Shown here in pieces: positions 1 through 7,962 of a stretch of DNA of 52,702 nt. Below the pieces are notes generated by a model. The model was not told where the DNA came from. It saw only the letters and a program-made list of their open reading frames with translations, and ran no database searches. The DNA comes from an uncultured Bacteroidales bacterium (GTDB taxonomy: Bacteria > Bacteroidota > Bacteroidia > Bacteroidales > UBA932), in NCBI GenBank assembly GCA_900319855.1, contig ONQC01000013.1:1-52702 (forward strand), in the 5' to 3' direction. Position 1 is the stretch's first letter. Each line of letters starts with the position of its first letter. The position numbers and the translations under genes are program-made.

Positions 1-410
1 AGTATCCCGGCCTTTGCTCCGAAATCGGTAAAGCCAAGAGGACCGATCATCTGCTCCATTCCATGCGCCTTACCATAATCCTCTACTGCCTTGAAGAGTG
101 TGCCACTCACCTCAATATCATCGATGAAATCAATCCAGCCAAACCGGACTTCCTTGTGGTTCCAGCGTTCGTTGGCGCGATGATTGACAATCGCAGCTAC
201 GCGACCGGCAAGCTGCCCGTCCTTATAAGCCAGGTAAAGGGCCGCCTCGCTGAATTCATACGCGGGATTCTTCTTCGGATCCAGGGTGGACGCCTCATCC
301 ATTGCGATCTTGGGGACGAACCACGGATTTCCTTTGTACAGGTCGTTCTGGAACTGGATGAACTTCCGGAGGTCCTTCTTACTGCGGACCTGTTCGATGA
401 GTATTGCCAT
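1..410 (-). CDS. GNAT-like acetyltransferase family protein (3' part cut by window edge)
   Basis: The minus-strand frame opens with ATG at 410-408 and stays open to the window edge, giving 136 residues of what I recall as a roughly 380-residue cytoplasmic protein common in Bacteroidetes and annotated as GNAT-type N-acetyltransferase (YghO-like). The visible part starts MAILIEQVRSKKDLRKF and has the typical blocks NPWFVPK, AGRVAAIVNHR and GPLGFTDFG. The substrate is unknown, and the acetyl-CoA-binding part lies partly outside the window. A TATCTTTG promoter box at 442-449 precedes it, and the gene is divergent from the next one. The family call is from memory of the motifs. The reading frame itself is firm. 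Confidence 0.72.
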   Translation of the reverse strand, partial: MAILIEQVRSKKDLRKFIQFQNDLYKGNPWFVPKIAMDEASTLDPKKNPAYEFSEAALYLAYKDGQLAGRVAAIVNHRANERWNHKEVRFGWIDFIDDIEVSGTLFKAVEDYGKAHGMEQMIGPLGFTDFGAKAGI

Positions 411-441
411 AACAGGAGGTTTAGGGTGTACGTTGTATAGA

Positions 442-449
442 CAAAGATA
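442..449 (-). promoter_or_regulatory. -7 promoter element for the GNAT-like gene
   Basis: TATCTTTG read on the minus strand matches the Bacteroidetes consensus TAnnTTTG and lies 31 bases upstream of the ATG. A clear -33 TTG is not evident. Confidence 0.6.
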
Positions 450-481
450 GTGATTTTTAGTTAACTCTTCCGTAAAAAACG

Positions 482-489
482 TATCTTTG
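482..489 (+). promoter_or_regulatory. -7 promoter element for the secreted barrel pair
   Basis: TATCTTTG on the plus strand ends only seven bases before the ATG at 497. The expected transcription start therefore leaves a leader of a few bases at most. It lies 32 bp from the divergent box at 442-449. Confidence 0.6.
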
Positions 490-496
490 TATCTAG

Positions 497-1054
497 ATGA
501 AACACGTGTACCGCTTCCTGACCGCAGTTTTGCTGCTGTCGTCCTGTCACAGCCTTCTCGCGCAGCAGGACGGGAAGTTTCATCGTCGCCTGGAAGCCGG
601 GGGTATCTTTTCCTTCAAAGGATGCGGCCTTTCACTGGTCGCTCCCATGAAGGGCGGGGGAATGGGGGAAATCCGTTTGTTGGCGGACTTCGAGCACGTC
701 CTGATCAATCACGAAGCCCGGCCGGGTACCCGGATCCAACTGCTCAGGCATTTCGGACTCAAAGAGAAGGATTTGGGTGACGATCTGGCGATCCAGCTGA
801 CCGGCGGACCCGGACTGACGGCCGGCCTGGTCTGTGACCGCGGGAAAGACGCCGGCTATCTGATTGCACTCAGCGTGGGCGGGGGAGCCGACTTCCTGTT
901 CAAAACCGTTCCGGTTTCCGTCTTTGTCGGTCTGTCGGCGGATATCGGGGCGCACGTGATCATTCGGAACCAATACGACAACACCATGACCTTTTACCAA
1001 AACGGCTGGCGTCGGGCCTGGTATCCTGAGGTCTCCGTAAAATACAGATTCTGA
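497..1054 (+). CDS. Small secreted protein, probable outer-membrane beta-barrel
   Basis: This 185-residue protein has a signal peptide (about residues 1-22, MKHVYRFLTAVLLLSSCHSLLAQ). After it come alternating hydrophobic/polar stretches and glycine-rich turns, ending in KYRF. That is typical of small outer-membrane barrels, whose last strand ends in an aromatic residue. I do not recognise a named family. The stop TGA overlaps the next start by one base (TGATG), so the two genes are translationally coupled and the two proteins may work together. A Cys near residue 17 precedes the likely Ala-Gln cleavage site, so I do not call it a lipoprotein. If ATG 497 is wrong, GTG 506 is the next candidate start. 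Confidence 0.7.
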   Translation: MKHVYRFLTAVLLLSSCHSLLAQQDGKFHRRLEAGGIFSFKGCGLSLVAPMKGGGMGEIRLLADFEHVLINHEARPGTRIQLLRHFGLKEKDLGDDLAIQLTGGPGLTAGLVCDRGKDAGYLIALSVGGGADFLFKTVPVSVFVGLSADIGAHVIIRNQYDNTMTFYQNGWRRAWYPEVSVKYRF

Positions 1055-1653
1055 TGCGTTTACGTTTGTTTATAGCATTGATTTTCAGCTGCTTATGCTG
1101 TCTTTCGCGGGGCCAGGAAATCACCTGGAGCGTGGAATGGGGGACTGCAGCCACGTTTTATACGCATCATGATTACCAGTATACGACCCTGGACGGGCAC
1201 CACATCGACGAGCACTATTATGATACCCAAACGCATTTGCACGGCCTGATGACGGCACGGGTCGGAATCCAGGCCAGCCGCCGCCTGAACCTGTCATTGG
1301 GAACAGGCTGGCAAGGTTTGCAGCGCGAGATACGTTGCATGCCGGTGAGTCTCCGTGCAACACTGGATCTGGGCGATCCTCAGAAAAACGGCATGCTGAC
1401 CTTTTTGGAAGGCGGCATCGGAATTACCGAGGATTTCAAAGAGAAAGCCGGTGATTTCGCAAAACTGGGTATGGGATACCGGATTCCACTGGGATATGGG
1501 GTACAATTGCGGTTTCTGGCTGCCTTACAAGCCAGCCTGTGCCATCCACAGCTCTTCGATATCTATGACAATATCACTGTTGATGATAACCATCTGGAAT
1601 ACAGCGACAGGAGTGCCGGGGCAGTGGTCATCAGCATGGCTTTGGAATTCTAG
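1054..1653 (+). CDS. Secreted hypothetical protein, probable outer-membrane beta-barrel
   Basis: This 199-residue protein has a signal peptide of about 20 residues (MRLRLFIALIFSCLCCLSRG, then QEITW) and a beta-rich body. Aromatic-ending strands such as LNLSLGTGWQGL and VQLRFLAAL are visible, and it ends MALEF with a C-terminal aromatic as in barrel proteins. It is similar in size and build to its upstream neighbour, overlaps it by one base, and must be co-transcribed with it. A histidine/tyrosine-rich segment (about residues 36-62, FYTHHDYQYTT onward) is unusual and could bind metal, but that is speculation. No named family is recognised. It is followed by a 65-base gap and a convergent gene. 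Confidence 0.68.
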   Translation: MRLRLFIALIFSCLCCLSRGQEITWSVEWGTAATFYTHHDYQYTTLDGHHIDEHYYDTQTHLHGLMTARVGIQASRRLNLSLGTGWQGLQREIRCMPVSLRATLDLGDPQKNGMLTFLEGGIGITEDFKEKAGDFAKLGMGYRIPLGYGVQLRFLAALQASLCHPQLFDIYDNITVDDNHLEYSDRSAGAVVISMALEF

Positions 1654-1718
1654 ACGCAACTTAACATAATATAAATTGTGTAACAAAGCGGGCGAGTCTT
1701 CCTTACAGGGGTCGACTA

Positions 1719-4172
1719 CTATATATAACGACCCGTCAGGCTCTGCGGACACGCCGCAACTTCTCGCGGCGTCCCTTGCACGACGACCCGTCCGCCGGCT
1801 TGTCCGCCGCCAGGTCCCATGTCTACGATATAATCCGCCTGCCGGATCACATCCAGGTCATGCTCGATAACGATGACTGTGGCGCCGTTTCCGATCAGAT
1901 GACGGAAAACCTTCATCAGGGTCTGCACATCCAGCGGATGCAGACCGATCGTCGGCTCGTCAAATACGAAAACCGTATCTCCCTGACCGCGTCCCATTTC
2001 GCTCGCCAGTTTGAGACGTTGGGCTTCGCCGCCGGAAAGACTGGGCGTCGCTTCGCCTAGCGTCAAGTATCCAAGTCCCAGATTATGAAGGACTTGCAAA
2101 CGGTTTTTCACCAAAGAAAGATCGTTGCAGGCCACCAGGGCCTCGTCCACGCTCATCGACATCAGTTCCGGCATGGTTCCGCCATTTTTCCGATGCAGAT
2201 AGAATGCTTCCCGTGCATACCGGGCCCCGCCGCATTCCGGGCACGGGATATCGACGTCAGGTAGGAACTGAACGTCCAGGCTGATACTGCCGGTCCCGTC
2301 GCAGACCGGGCAGCGGAGCCGGCCCGTATTGTAGGAAAAATCCCCGGCCTTCCATCCGCACGCTTTCGCTTCTTCGCCCCGGGCGAAGACTTTCCGCAAT
2401 TCGTCGTGGATATTGGCATACGTCGCAACGGTCGAACGGACATTGATTCCGATAGGAGTCGCATCGATCAGTTTCACCTGACGGATGCCATCCGCTTGTA
2501 CTGAAACAACATGTGAAGGCAGTTTATTACCTGAAACATACGCATTTAATCCAGGAATCAAACTCTCCAGGATCAACGTCGTCTTGCCGGAACCCGACAC
2601 CCCGGTCACCACACTCAGCCGCCCTTTGGGGAAACGTACGGACAAAGGGCGGACCGTATGGATCGGGCCGGTCGACAAGGATATCTCTCCCTGCGCGAAC
2701 AGATCCGTCCGATCCGGAGCCAGGACTCCCCTTCCCGCCAAGAACGGTCCAATCCGGGATGCCGGGTTGTCAGCCAACTCCCCTGCCGAGCCTTCCGCGA
2801 TGACCCGACCGCCTTTGGCTCCAGCCTCCGGCCCCAGTTCGATGATATGGTCAGCATGCGCAAGTACCTGTGTATCATGATCTACAAGGACGACTGTATT
2901 GCCGTCCGCCACCAGGTCGTCCATCACTCCGGTCAAGCCTTCCAGGTTCGAGGGATGCAAGCCGATCGAAGGTTCATCAAGGACATACAGGACCCCGGTC
3001 GTCCGGTTGCGTACGGCACGGGCCAGCTGCACCCGCTGCCGCTCCCCTGTCGACAAGGTTGCCGCGGAACGGTCCAGTGAAAGGTAGGATAAACCCAAAT
3101 CAATCAAGCGTTTGGCTGTATCTTGAAAAGACTCGCAAATCCGCTCCGCCATCGGCCGCATTTCTTCCGGCAGCGATGCCGGGACGCCGGCGACCCATTC
3201 CACCAGCTCCGCTAGGGTCATTTTGCAGGCATCCGCCAGGCTGATCCCCCGCAGGCGGGGTGCCCGGGCTTCTTCGGAAAGGCGGGTGCCGCCGCAATCG
3301 GGACAGACATCCTCCCGGAGGAACTTTTCCACCCGTTTCATCCCCGCTTCGTCCTTGACTTTCGCCAGGGCATTCTCCACGGAATAGACCGCATTATAAT
3401 AGGTGAAATCCATCTCCGCGAAATTGTTGGTCTTCTCGTTCCGGTACAGGATGTGTTTTTTCTCGGCCGGACCATGATAGACGATCTCCTTCTCTTCCGG
3501 AGTCAAGTCCTTGAAAGGCACATCCGTACGTACGCCCATCTCACGTGCGATATCCTTCATCAAGGACCACATCAGGCTTCCCCAGGGAGCAACGGCGCCC
3601 TGGTCGATGGTCAGACTCTCATCCGGAACGAGCTTGGACTCATCGACCGTCCGGACGATCCCGGTACCGCCGCACCGGCGACAGGCACCTTCACTGTTGA
3701 AAGCCAGCTGCTCCGCTCCGGGAGCCATGACGCGCGCACCGCACACGGGGCAGTAAATGGGCTGTTCCGCAGCCACATCCAGCGTAGGTTCCAGGTAATG
3801 GCCGTTCGGGCAGCGGTGGGAAGCAAGCCGGGAGAACATCAGCCGCAGGCTATTCAGCAATTCGGACATCGTCCCGAACGTGCTGCGGATACCCGGAACG
3901 CCCGGGCGCTGGTGCAAGGCCAACGCCGCAGGTACATACCGTACGTCATCTACCTGTGCACGGGAAGCCTGGGTCATCCGGCGCCGGGTATAGGTAGAAA
4001 GGGATTCCAGATAACGACGCGACCCCTCGGCGTAGAGAACACCCAGGGCCAGCGAAGATTTGTCCGAGCCGGACACCCCGGCAATGCCCACAATCTTTCC
4101 CAGCGGGATATCAACGTCTATGTTTTTCAGGTTATGGGCCTTTGCGCCCCGGATTTCTATGTGGTCAGGCAT
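1719..4172 (-). CDS. UvrA-like ABC ATPase (UvrA2 type) with altered first Walker A
   Basis: This 817-residue protein has the double-ABC layout of UvrA: NBD1 Walker A at 32-39, signature LSTGERQR, Walker B LYVLDEPSIGLHP; NBD2 Walker A GVSGSGKTT, signature LSGGEAQR, Walker B VFVFDEPTIGLHP. Zinc-finger cysteine pairs are present (CPVCGA, CRRCGGTG, CPDCGGTR, CPVCDGTG, CPECGGAR). It is much shorter than repair UvrA (about 940 residues) and lacks the UvrB-interacting region, as in the UvrA2 group linked to drug or damage tolerance. Its exact role is unknown. Walker A in NBD1 reads GVSGSDKS instead of the canonical GVSGSGKS (Asp37, codon GAC at 4064-4062). A TAAATTTG box lies just upstream. The protein is otherwise intact and full length. 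Confidence 0.88.
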   Translation of the reverse strand: MPDHIEIRGAKAHNLKNIDVDIPLGKIVGIAGVSGSDKSSLALGVLYAEGSRRYLESLSTYTRRRMTQASRAQVDDVRYVPAALALHQRPGVPGIRSTFGTMSELLNSLRLMFSRLASHRCPNGHYLEPTLDVAAEQPIYCPVCGARVMAPGAEQLAFNSEGACRRCGGTGIVRTVDESKLVPDESLTIDQGAVAPWGSLMWSLMKDIAREMGVRTDVPFKDLTPEEKEIVYHGPAEKKHILYRNEKTNNFAEMDFTYYNAVYSVENALAKVKDEAGMKRVEKFLREDVCPDCGGTRLSEEARAPRLRGISLADACKMTLAELVEWVAGVPASLPEEMRPMAERICESFQDTAKRLIDLGLSYLSLDRSAATLSTGERQRVQLARAVRNRTTGVLYVLDEPSIGLHPSNLEGLTGVMDDLVADGNTVVLVDHDTQVLAHADHIIELGPEAGAKGGRVIAEGSAGELADNPASRIGPFLAGRGVLAPDRTDLFAQGEISLSTGPIHTVRPLSVRFPKGRLSVVTGVSGSGKTTLILESLIPGLNAYVSGNKLPSHVVSVQADGIRQVKLIDATPIGINVRSTVATYANIHDELRKVFARGEEAKACGWKAGDFSYNTGRLRCPVCDGTGSISLDVQFLPDVDIPCPECGGARYAREAFYLHRKNGGTMPELMSMSVDEALVACNDLSLVKNRLQVLHNLGLGYLTLGEATPSLSGGEAQRLKLASEMGRGQGDTVFVFDEPTIGLHPLDVQTLMKVFRHLIGNGATVIVIEHDLDVIRQADYIVDMGPGGGQAGGRVVVQGTPREVAACPQSLTGRYI

Positions 4173-4194
4173 GGTTTTTTCATGGTTTTGGGTG

Positions 4195-4202
4195 CAAATT
4201 TA
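4195..4202 (-). promoter_or_regulatory. -7 promoter element for the UvrA-like gene
   Basis: TAAATTTG on the minus strand, 22 bases upstream of the ATG at 4172. It is divergent from the rlmD promoter 23 bp away. Confidence 0.6.
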
Positions 4203-4225
4203 CGAAAACAATCGGCAATTATTCC

Positions 4226-4233
4226 TATATTTG
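4226..4233 (+). promoter_or_regulatory. -7 promoter element for rlmD
   Basis: TATATTTG on the plus strand, 23 bases before the chosen rlmD start. It also argues against a longer N-terminus reading from 3453. Confidence 0.6.
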
Positions 4234-4256
4234 TAAGTTTAGAATCCGTAAATCCC

Positions 4257-5675
4257 ATGTCGAAGAAAAAGGTCGACCTCGTCCTGGAAAACGTACAGAT
4301 CGAATCCGTTGCCGCGGAAGGAAAAGCCCTCGCCCACTTCGAGGGAACCGTCGTTTTCGTGGAGTTCGCTGTTCCGGGCGACATCGTCGACATCCAGGTA
4401 TACAAAAAGAAAAAGAATTACATGGAAGGCTTCATCCGCCGGATCGTCAAGCCTTCCCCGCAGCGGTTGGAGCCCTTCTGCCAGCATTTCGGCGTCTGTG
4501 GCGGCTGCCGCTGGCAACCCCTTCCCTATGAACTCCAGCTCCAGGCGAAACAGCAGCAAGTCTGGGACCAGCTGGTCCGGATCGGGCACTTGGAGATCCC
4601 CCCGGTCTCCCCTATCCTCGGATCGGAAAGGACCACTTTCTACCGGAACAAACTGGAGTTTTCGTTCAGCGACAAACGCTGGATCCTGCGGGACGAAGAT
4701 CCCGCCTCCATCCCGCAGGAAGACCGGGTCGGGCTGGGATTCCACGTCGGAAAATTCTTCGATAAGGTATTGGATATCAAGCAGTGCTGGTTGCAGCGCG
4801 ACCCTTCCAACGCCATCCGGCTTTTCATCAAGGACTACGCAATCCGCCACGGATTGGCATTCTATGACATCCGTGAGAATCACGGTTTCCTGCGGAATAT
4901 GTTCATCCGCACCACCGAAGCCGGCGCCGTCATGCTGATCCTGTGTTTCGCCCGGGAGGACCGCGAAGCCCGCACCGCCCTGCTGGATGCCATCGTGGCA
5001 GAATTCCCGCAGATCACCTCCCTGTACTACGTCATCAATACCAAGCTGAACGACTCGATCGCAGACCAGGACTGCATCCTGTACCATGGCGATGACTCCA
5101 TCTATGAGACCATGGAAGGGCTCTCTTTCAAGATAGGCCCGAAGTCCTTTTACCAGACCAACAGCCTGCAGGCTTATCAGTTATACGCCAAGGCACGCGA
5201 ATTCGCAGCGTTGACCGGCCGGGAGACGGTTTACGACCTGTACACCGGCACAGGGACCATCGCCCAGTTCGTATCCGGGAAAGCCGCCAAGGTGATCGGC
5301 ATCGAGTATGTACCCGAAGCCATCGCCGACGCCAAGGATAACGCCCGTCGCAACGGCATCGACAACTGTGAATTCTTCGCCGGTGACATGAAGGACATCC
5401 TGACTACGGATTTTATCCGGGAACACGGCCATCCGGATGTCGTCATCCTGGATCCGCCCCGTGCCGGCATCCATCCGGATGTGGCGCAGGTCATCCTGCA
5501 AGCCGCGCCCGACCGGATCGTCTATGTCAGCTGCAATCCGGCATCGCAGGCCAGGGACCTGTCCATCCTCTGCAAGGATTACGAAATCACAGCCGTACAA
5601 CCCGTGGATATGTTCCCGCATACCCAGCATGTCGAAAATATCTGCGCGCTCAGGAGGCGCTCCAAGGATCAATAA
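4257..5675 (+). CDS. rlmD: 23S rRNA (uracil-C5)-methyltransferase, RlmD/RumA type
   Basis: This 472-residue SAM-dependent enzyme methylates C5 of a uracil in RNA, by homology U1939 of 23S rRNA. An N-terminal TRAM-like domain (about residues 1-60) precedes the iron-sulphur cysteine cluster CQHFGVCGGC (about 77-86). The SAM-binding motif is YDLYTGTGTIAQF, followed by LDPPRAG and the catalytic cysteine in VYVSCNP near the C-terminus. The same frame is open from 3453, but residues before 4257 lie antisense to the UvrA-like gene, and the promoter at 4226-4233 sits between. The ATG at 4257 (MSKKKVDLVLENV) is therefore the start. The exchanger gene begins two bases after its stop, indicating an operon. 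Confidence 0.92.
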   Translation: MSKKKVDLVLENVQIESVAAEGKALAHFEGTVVFVEFAVPGDIVDIQVYKKKKNYMEGFIRRIVKPSPQRLEPFCQHFGVCGGCRWQPLPYELQLQAKQQQVWDQLVRIGHLEIPPVSPILGSERTTFYRNKLEFSFSDKRWILRDEDPASIPQEDRVGLGFHVGKFFDKVLDIKQCWLQRDPSNAIRLFIKDYAIRHGLAFYDIRENHGFLRNMFIRTTEAGAVMLILCFAREDREARTALLDAIVAEFPQITSLYYVINTKLNDSIADQDCILYHGDDSIYETMEGLSFKIGPKSFYQTNSLQAYQLYAKAREFAALTGRETVYDLYTGTGTIAQFVSGKAAKVIGIEYVPEAIADAKDNARRNGIDNCEFFAGDMKDILTTDFIREHGHPDVVILDPPRAGIHPDVAQVILQAAPDRIVYVSCNPASQARDLSILCKDYEITAVQPVDMFPHTQHVENICALRRRSKDQ

Positions 5676-5677
5676 TC

Positions 5678-6634
5678 ATGGCTATCCAGATCTTACTGTT
5701 TCTTCTCGGGCTCGGCCTGATCATCTATGGTGCCGACTGGCTCGTTGACGGGGCATCCAGCATCGCGCGGAAATTCGGAATCAGCGAATTCGTCATCGGA
5801 CTTACCATTGTCGGCATGGGTACTTCCGCTCCGGAAATGGTCGTCAGTTTTATCGGCGCCTTCCAGGGCAATGCCGATATCGCCGTCGGCAATGTATTCG
5901 GATCCAATATCTTCAACACGCTGCTGATCTTGGGTATTACTGCCGTCATCATGCCGATGCCGATTACCCGGGCCAACCGGCTCCGCGACATCCCCATCAA
6001 TATCGGCGCCACTTGCCTGATCCTGCTTCTGGGTCCTACGGCGCTTTTGTTCGGTACCGGGAACAACACCCTCACCCGCATCGACGGCCTCATCCTGTTG
6101 TCTGTCTTCGTGGCTTACATGATCTATTCCTTCAAGTCCGGGAATATGGAAGAAGGCGGGAACACAGACGAGAAAAGTCTCAAGACCGGCCTGGCCGTCT
6201 TGATGATTGTCGGCGGTCTTGCCGGACTCATCGCCGGCGGACAATTGTTTGTCAACTCGGCCACCAAAATAGCCAAAGCGCTGGGAATCAGCGATAAATT
6301 CATTGCCATCACCATTTTGGCAGGCGGCACGTCCATGCCGGAACTGGCTACCTGCGTGGTCGCGGCCATCAAGAAAAAAGGACAGCTGGCCCTGGGAAAT
6401 ATCTTGGGATCCAACGTATTCAATATCTTGCTGATCCTGGGAGGCGCAGCCATCATCCATCCGCTTTCCTTTGCTTCCATGAACCTCGTCGATACCGGAG
6501 TCCTGCTCCTGAGCTCCCTCCTGCTGCTTGCCAGCGCCTTCATGGGGAAGAAGGATCAGCTGGACCGATTCGACGGGACCATCTTTCTCCTATGCGAGGC
6601 CGCCTATTTTACCTGGCTCTGTATCAACCTGTAA
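5678..6634 (+). CDS. Calcium/sodium antiporter, CaCA (YrbG-like) family
   Basis: This 318-residue inner-membrane exchanger has the two inverted alpha repeats of the CaCA superfamily. The first carries GMGTSAPEMVVS and GNVFGSNIFN, the second GGTSMPELATCVV and GNILGSNVFNILL. About ten membrane segments are visible, with a charged cytoplasmic loop near residues 150-167 (GNMEEGGNTDEK). It is expected to exchange Na+ or H+ for Ca2+. It starts two bases after rlmD and is followed 19 bases later by the cysteate synthase gene, so all three are probably co-transcribed. The ion specificity cannot be read from sequence. Confidence 0.9.
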   Translation: MAIQILLFLLGLGLIIYGADWLVDGASSIARKFGISEFVIGLTIVGMGTSAPEMVVSFIGAFQGNADIAVGNVFGSNIFNTLLILGITAVIMPMPITRANRLRDIPINIGATCLILLLGPTALLFGTGNNTLTRIDGLILLSVFVAYMIYSFKSGNMEEGGNTDEKSLKTGLAVLMIVGGLAGLIAGGQLFVNSATKIAKALGISDKFIAITILAGGTSMPELATCVVAAIKKKGQLALGNILGSNVFNILLILGGAAIIHPLSFASMNLVDTGVLLLSSLLLLASAFMGKKDQLDRFDGTIFLLCEAAYFTWLCINL

Positions 6635-6653
6635 ATAAATCCTATAGCATACC

Positions 6654-7934
6654 ATGTTCAAACCCACCAACTACCAGCTCGAAAATGTCGGAACCGGCCG
6701 GATTTTCTCCGACGAAGGATGGACCCTGGCGGATCCCGAATCCCCGTCCCCTTCCCTTGTACGCGCCGTCTATGAACATCGCCAGTTCAATCCCCGTGAA
6801 GAACTGAAAGGCCTGTACCGGTATGCCGACTGGATGCCGATCCAGCGGACGCTCCGCCACTCACACGCTCCGGTTACCTACAAGAGCAAAGGCCTGGCGA
6901 AAATGCTCGGCATGGAAAACCTGTATATCACCTTCTCCGGGTATTGGCCGAAAATCGGTGCCAAGATGGAAACCTGTTCCTTCAAGGAAACCGAGGCATA
7001 CTCCGTATGCGCCCGTCTTCCGCGCAAGAACAAACGGGTCCTGGTCGTCCAATCCGCAGGAAACACCGCCCGCGCATTCGCGAGGGTCTGCTCGGACAAC
7101 AACATTCCGATCGTCATCTGCATTCCGCAGGACAACATCCATGACCTCTGGTTCCTCTCCCCGCTGAAGAATTGCGTCAAAGTGATCGCCACGCCCAAAG
7201 GAACGGACTACTACGACGCCATCGCCCTGGGCGATAAACTGTGCAAGAACCCGAGATACTTGGCGGAAGGCGGTGCCAAGAACATTGCCCGCCGGGATGG
7301 CATGGGAACGACGGTCCTCTCCGCAGCCGAAGTCATCGGCCGCATTCCGGATGCCTATTTCCAGGCGGTCGGCAGCGGAACCGGTGCCATCGCTGCCTGG
7401 GAAAACGCCATGCGACTGGCCGAGGACGGCCGTTATGGTAAGAATGCCATGCGGATCTATGCCTGCCAGAATTCGCCCTTTACCATCATGTATGATTCCT
7501 GGAAGGCGGATTCCCGCGAGCTGCTCCCGCTGACCCCGCAGGAGTCCCGCCGCAATGCGGAGGTCATCCTTGCCAAAGTCCTTTCCAACCGCAAACCGCC
7601 GTACAGCCTGGCCGGCGGCCTGTACGATGCCTTGAAAGCGACGGGCGGAGACATGTTCAAGATCAACAACGACGAAATCGTCTACTGGATGCTCCAGTTC
7701 TTCCAGTCGGAAGATGTCGACATCTTCCCGGCTTCGGCGGCTGCGGTCGCTTCCCTGGCGAAAGCGCTGGAAGAAGGGAAAGTCCAAAAAGACGAAACCG
7801 TCATGCTGAATATCACCGGAGGCGGTATGCTCAATGCCACCCGGAAAGGCTTTACGCTGAAAGAACCGGATCTGGTTCTCAGTCCGGAGCTCTCAGCGGA
7901 AGAAATCATCATGGCCGTCGACAAACTGTTCTGA
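6654..7934 (+). CDS. Cysteate synthase (PLP enzyme, fold type II)
   Basis: This 426-residue threonine-synthase-like PLP enzyme carries the pattern that marks cysteate synthase: GYWPKIGAKMETCSFKE (Schiff-base Lys in SFKE), VVQSAGNTARAFARV, GTDYYDAIALGDKL, EGGAKNIARRDGMGTT, YFQAVGSGTGAIAAWE and NITGGGMLN. The archaeal enzyme makes L-cysteate from O-phosphoserine and sulphite for coenzyme M. In Bacteroidetes the homologue supplies cysteate for capnine-type sulfonolipids. A zinc-ribbon N-terminus seen in the methanogen enzyme is replaced here by a short region without a cysteine cluster. Plain threonine synthase is the alternative, but the motifs above fit it poorly. It is last in the rlmD operon, and no cysteate acyltransferase gene is in the window. 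Confidence 0.85.
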   Translation: MFKPTNYQLENVGTGRIFSDEGWTLADPESPSPSLVRAVYEHRQFNPREELKGLYRYADWMPIQRTLRHSHAPVTYKSKGLAKMLGMENLYITFSGYWPKIGAKMETCSFKETEAYSVCARLPRKNKRVLVVQSAGNTARAFARVCSDNNIPIVICIPQDNIHDLWFLSPLKNCVKVIATPKGTDYYDAIALGDKLCKNPRYLAEGGAKNIARRDGMGTTVLSAAEVIGRIPDAYFQAVGSGTGAIAAWENAMRLAEDGRYGKNAMRIYACQNSPFTIMYDSWKADSRELLPLTPQESRRNAEVILAKVLSNRKPPYSLAGGLYDALKATGGDMFKINNDEIVYWMLQFFQSEDVDIFPASAAAVASLAKALEEGKVQKDETVMLNITGGGMLNATRKGFTLKEPDLVLSPELSAEEIIMAVDKLF

Positions 7935-7940
7935 CGGCCA

Positions 7941-7962
7941 GGGGGATGCCCTCCCCGCTTTT
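7941..7962 (+). terminator. Weak hairpin between convergent genes
   Basis: GGGGG (7941-7945) can pair with TCCCC (7952-7956) around a six-base loop, followed by GCTTTT. The stem is short and the call uncertain. It falls in the 26-base gap between two stop codons. Confidence 0.35.

Noticed and set aside
1719-4172. Canonical nucleotide-excision repair UvrA
   Set aside because: At 817 residues it lacks the UvrB-binding insert and belongs to the shorter UvrA2-like group.
3453-4256. Open reading frame extending rlmD upstream by 268 codons
   Set aside because: It lies antisense to the UvrA-like gene, has no protein-like features, and the rlmD promoter box at 4226-4233 lies inside it.
6654-7934. 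Threonine synthase
   Set aside because: The fold is shared, but the conserved blocks match cysteate synthase better and no threonine-pathway genes are adjacent.
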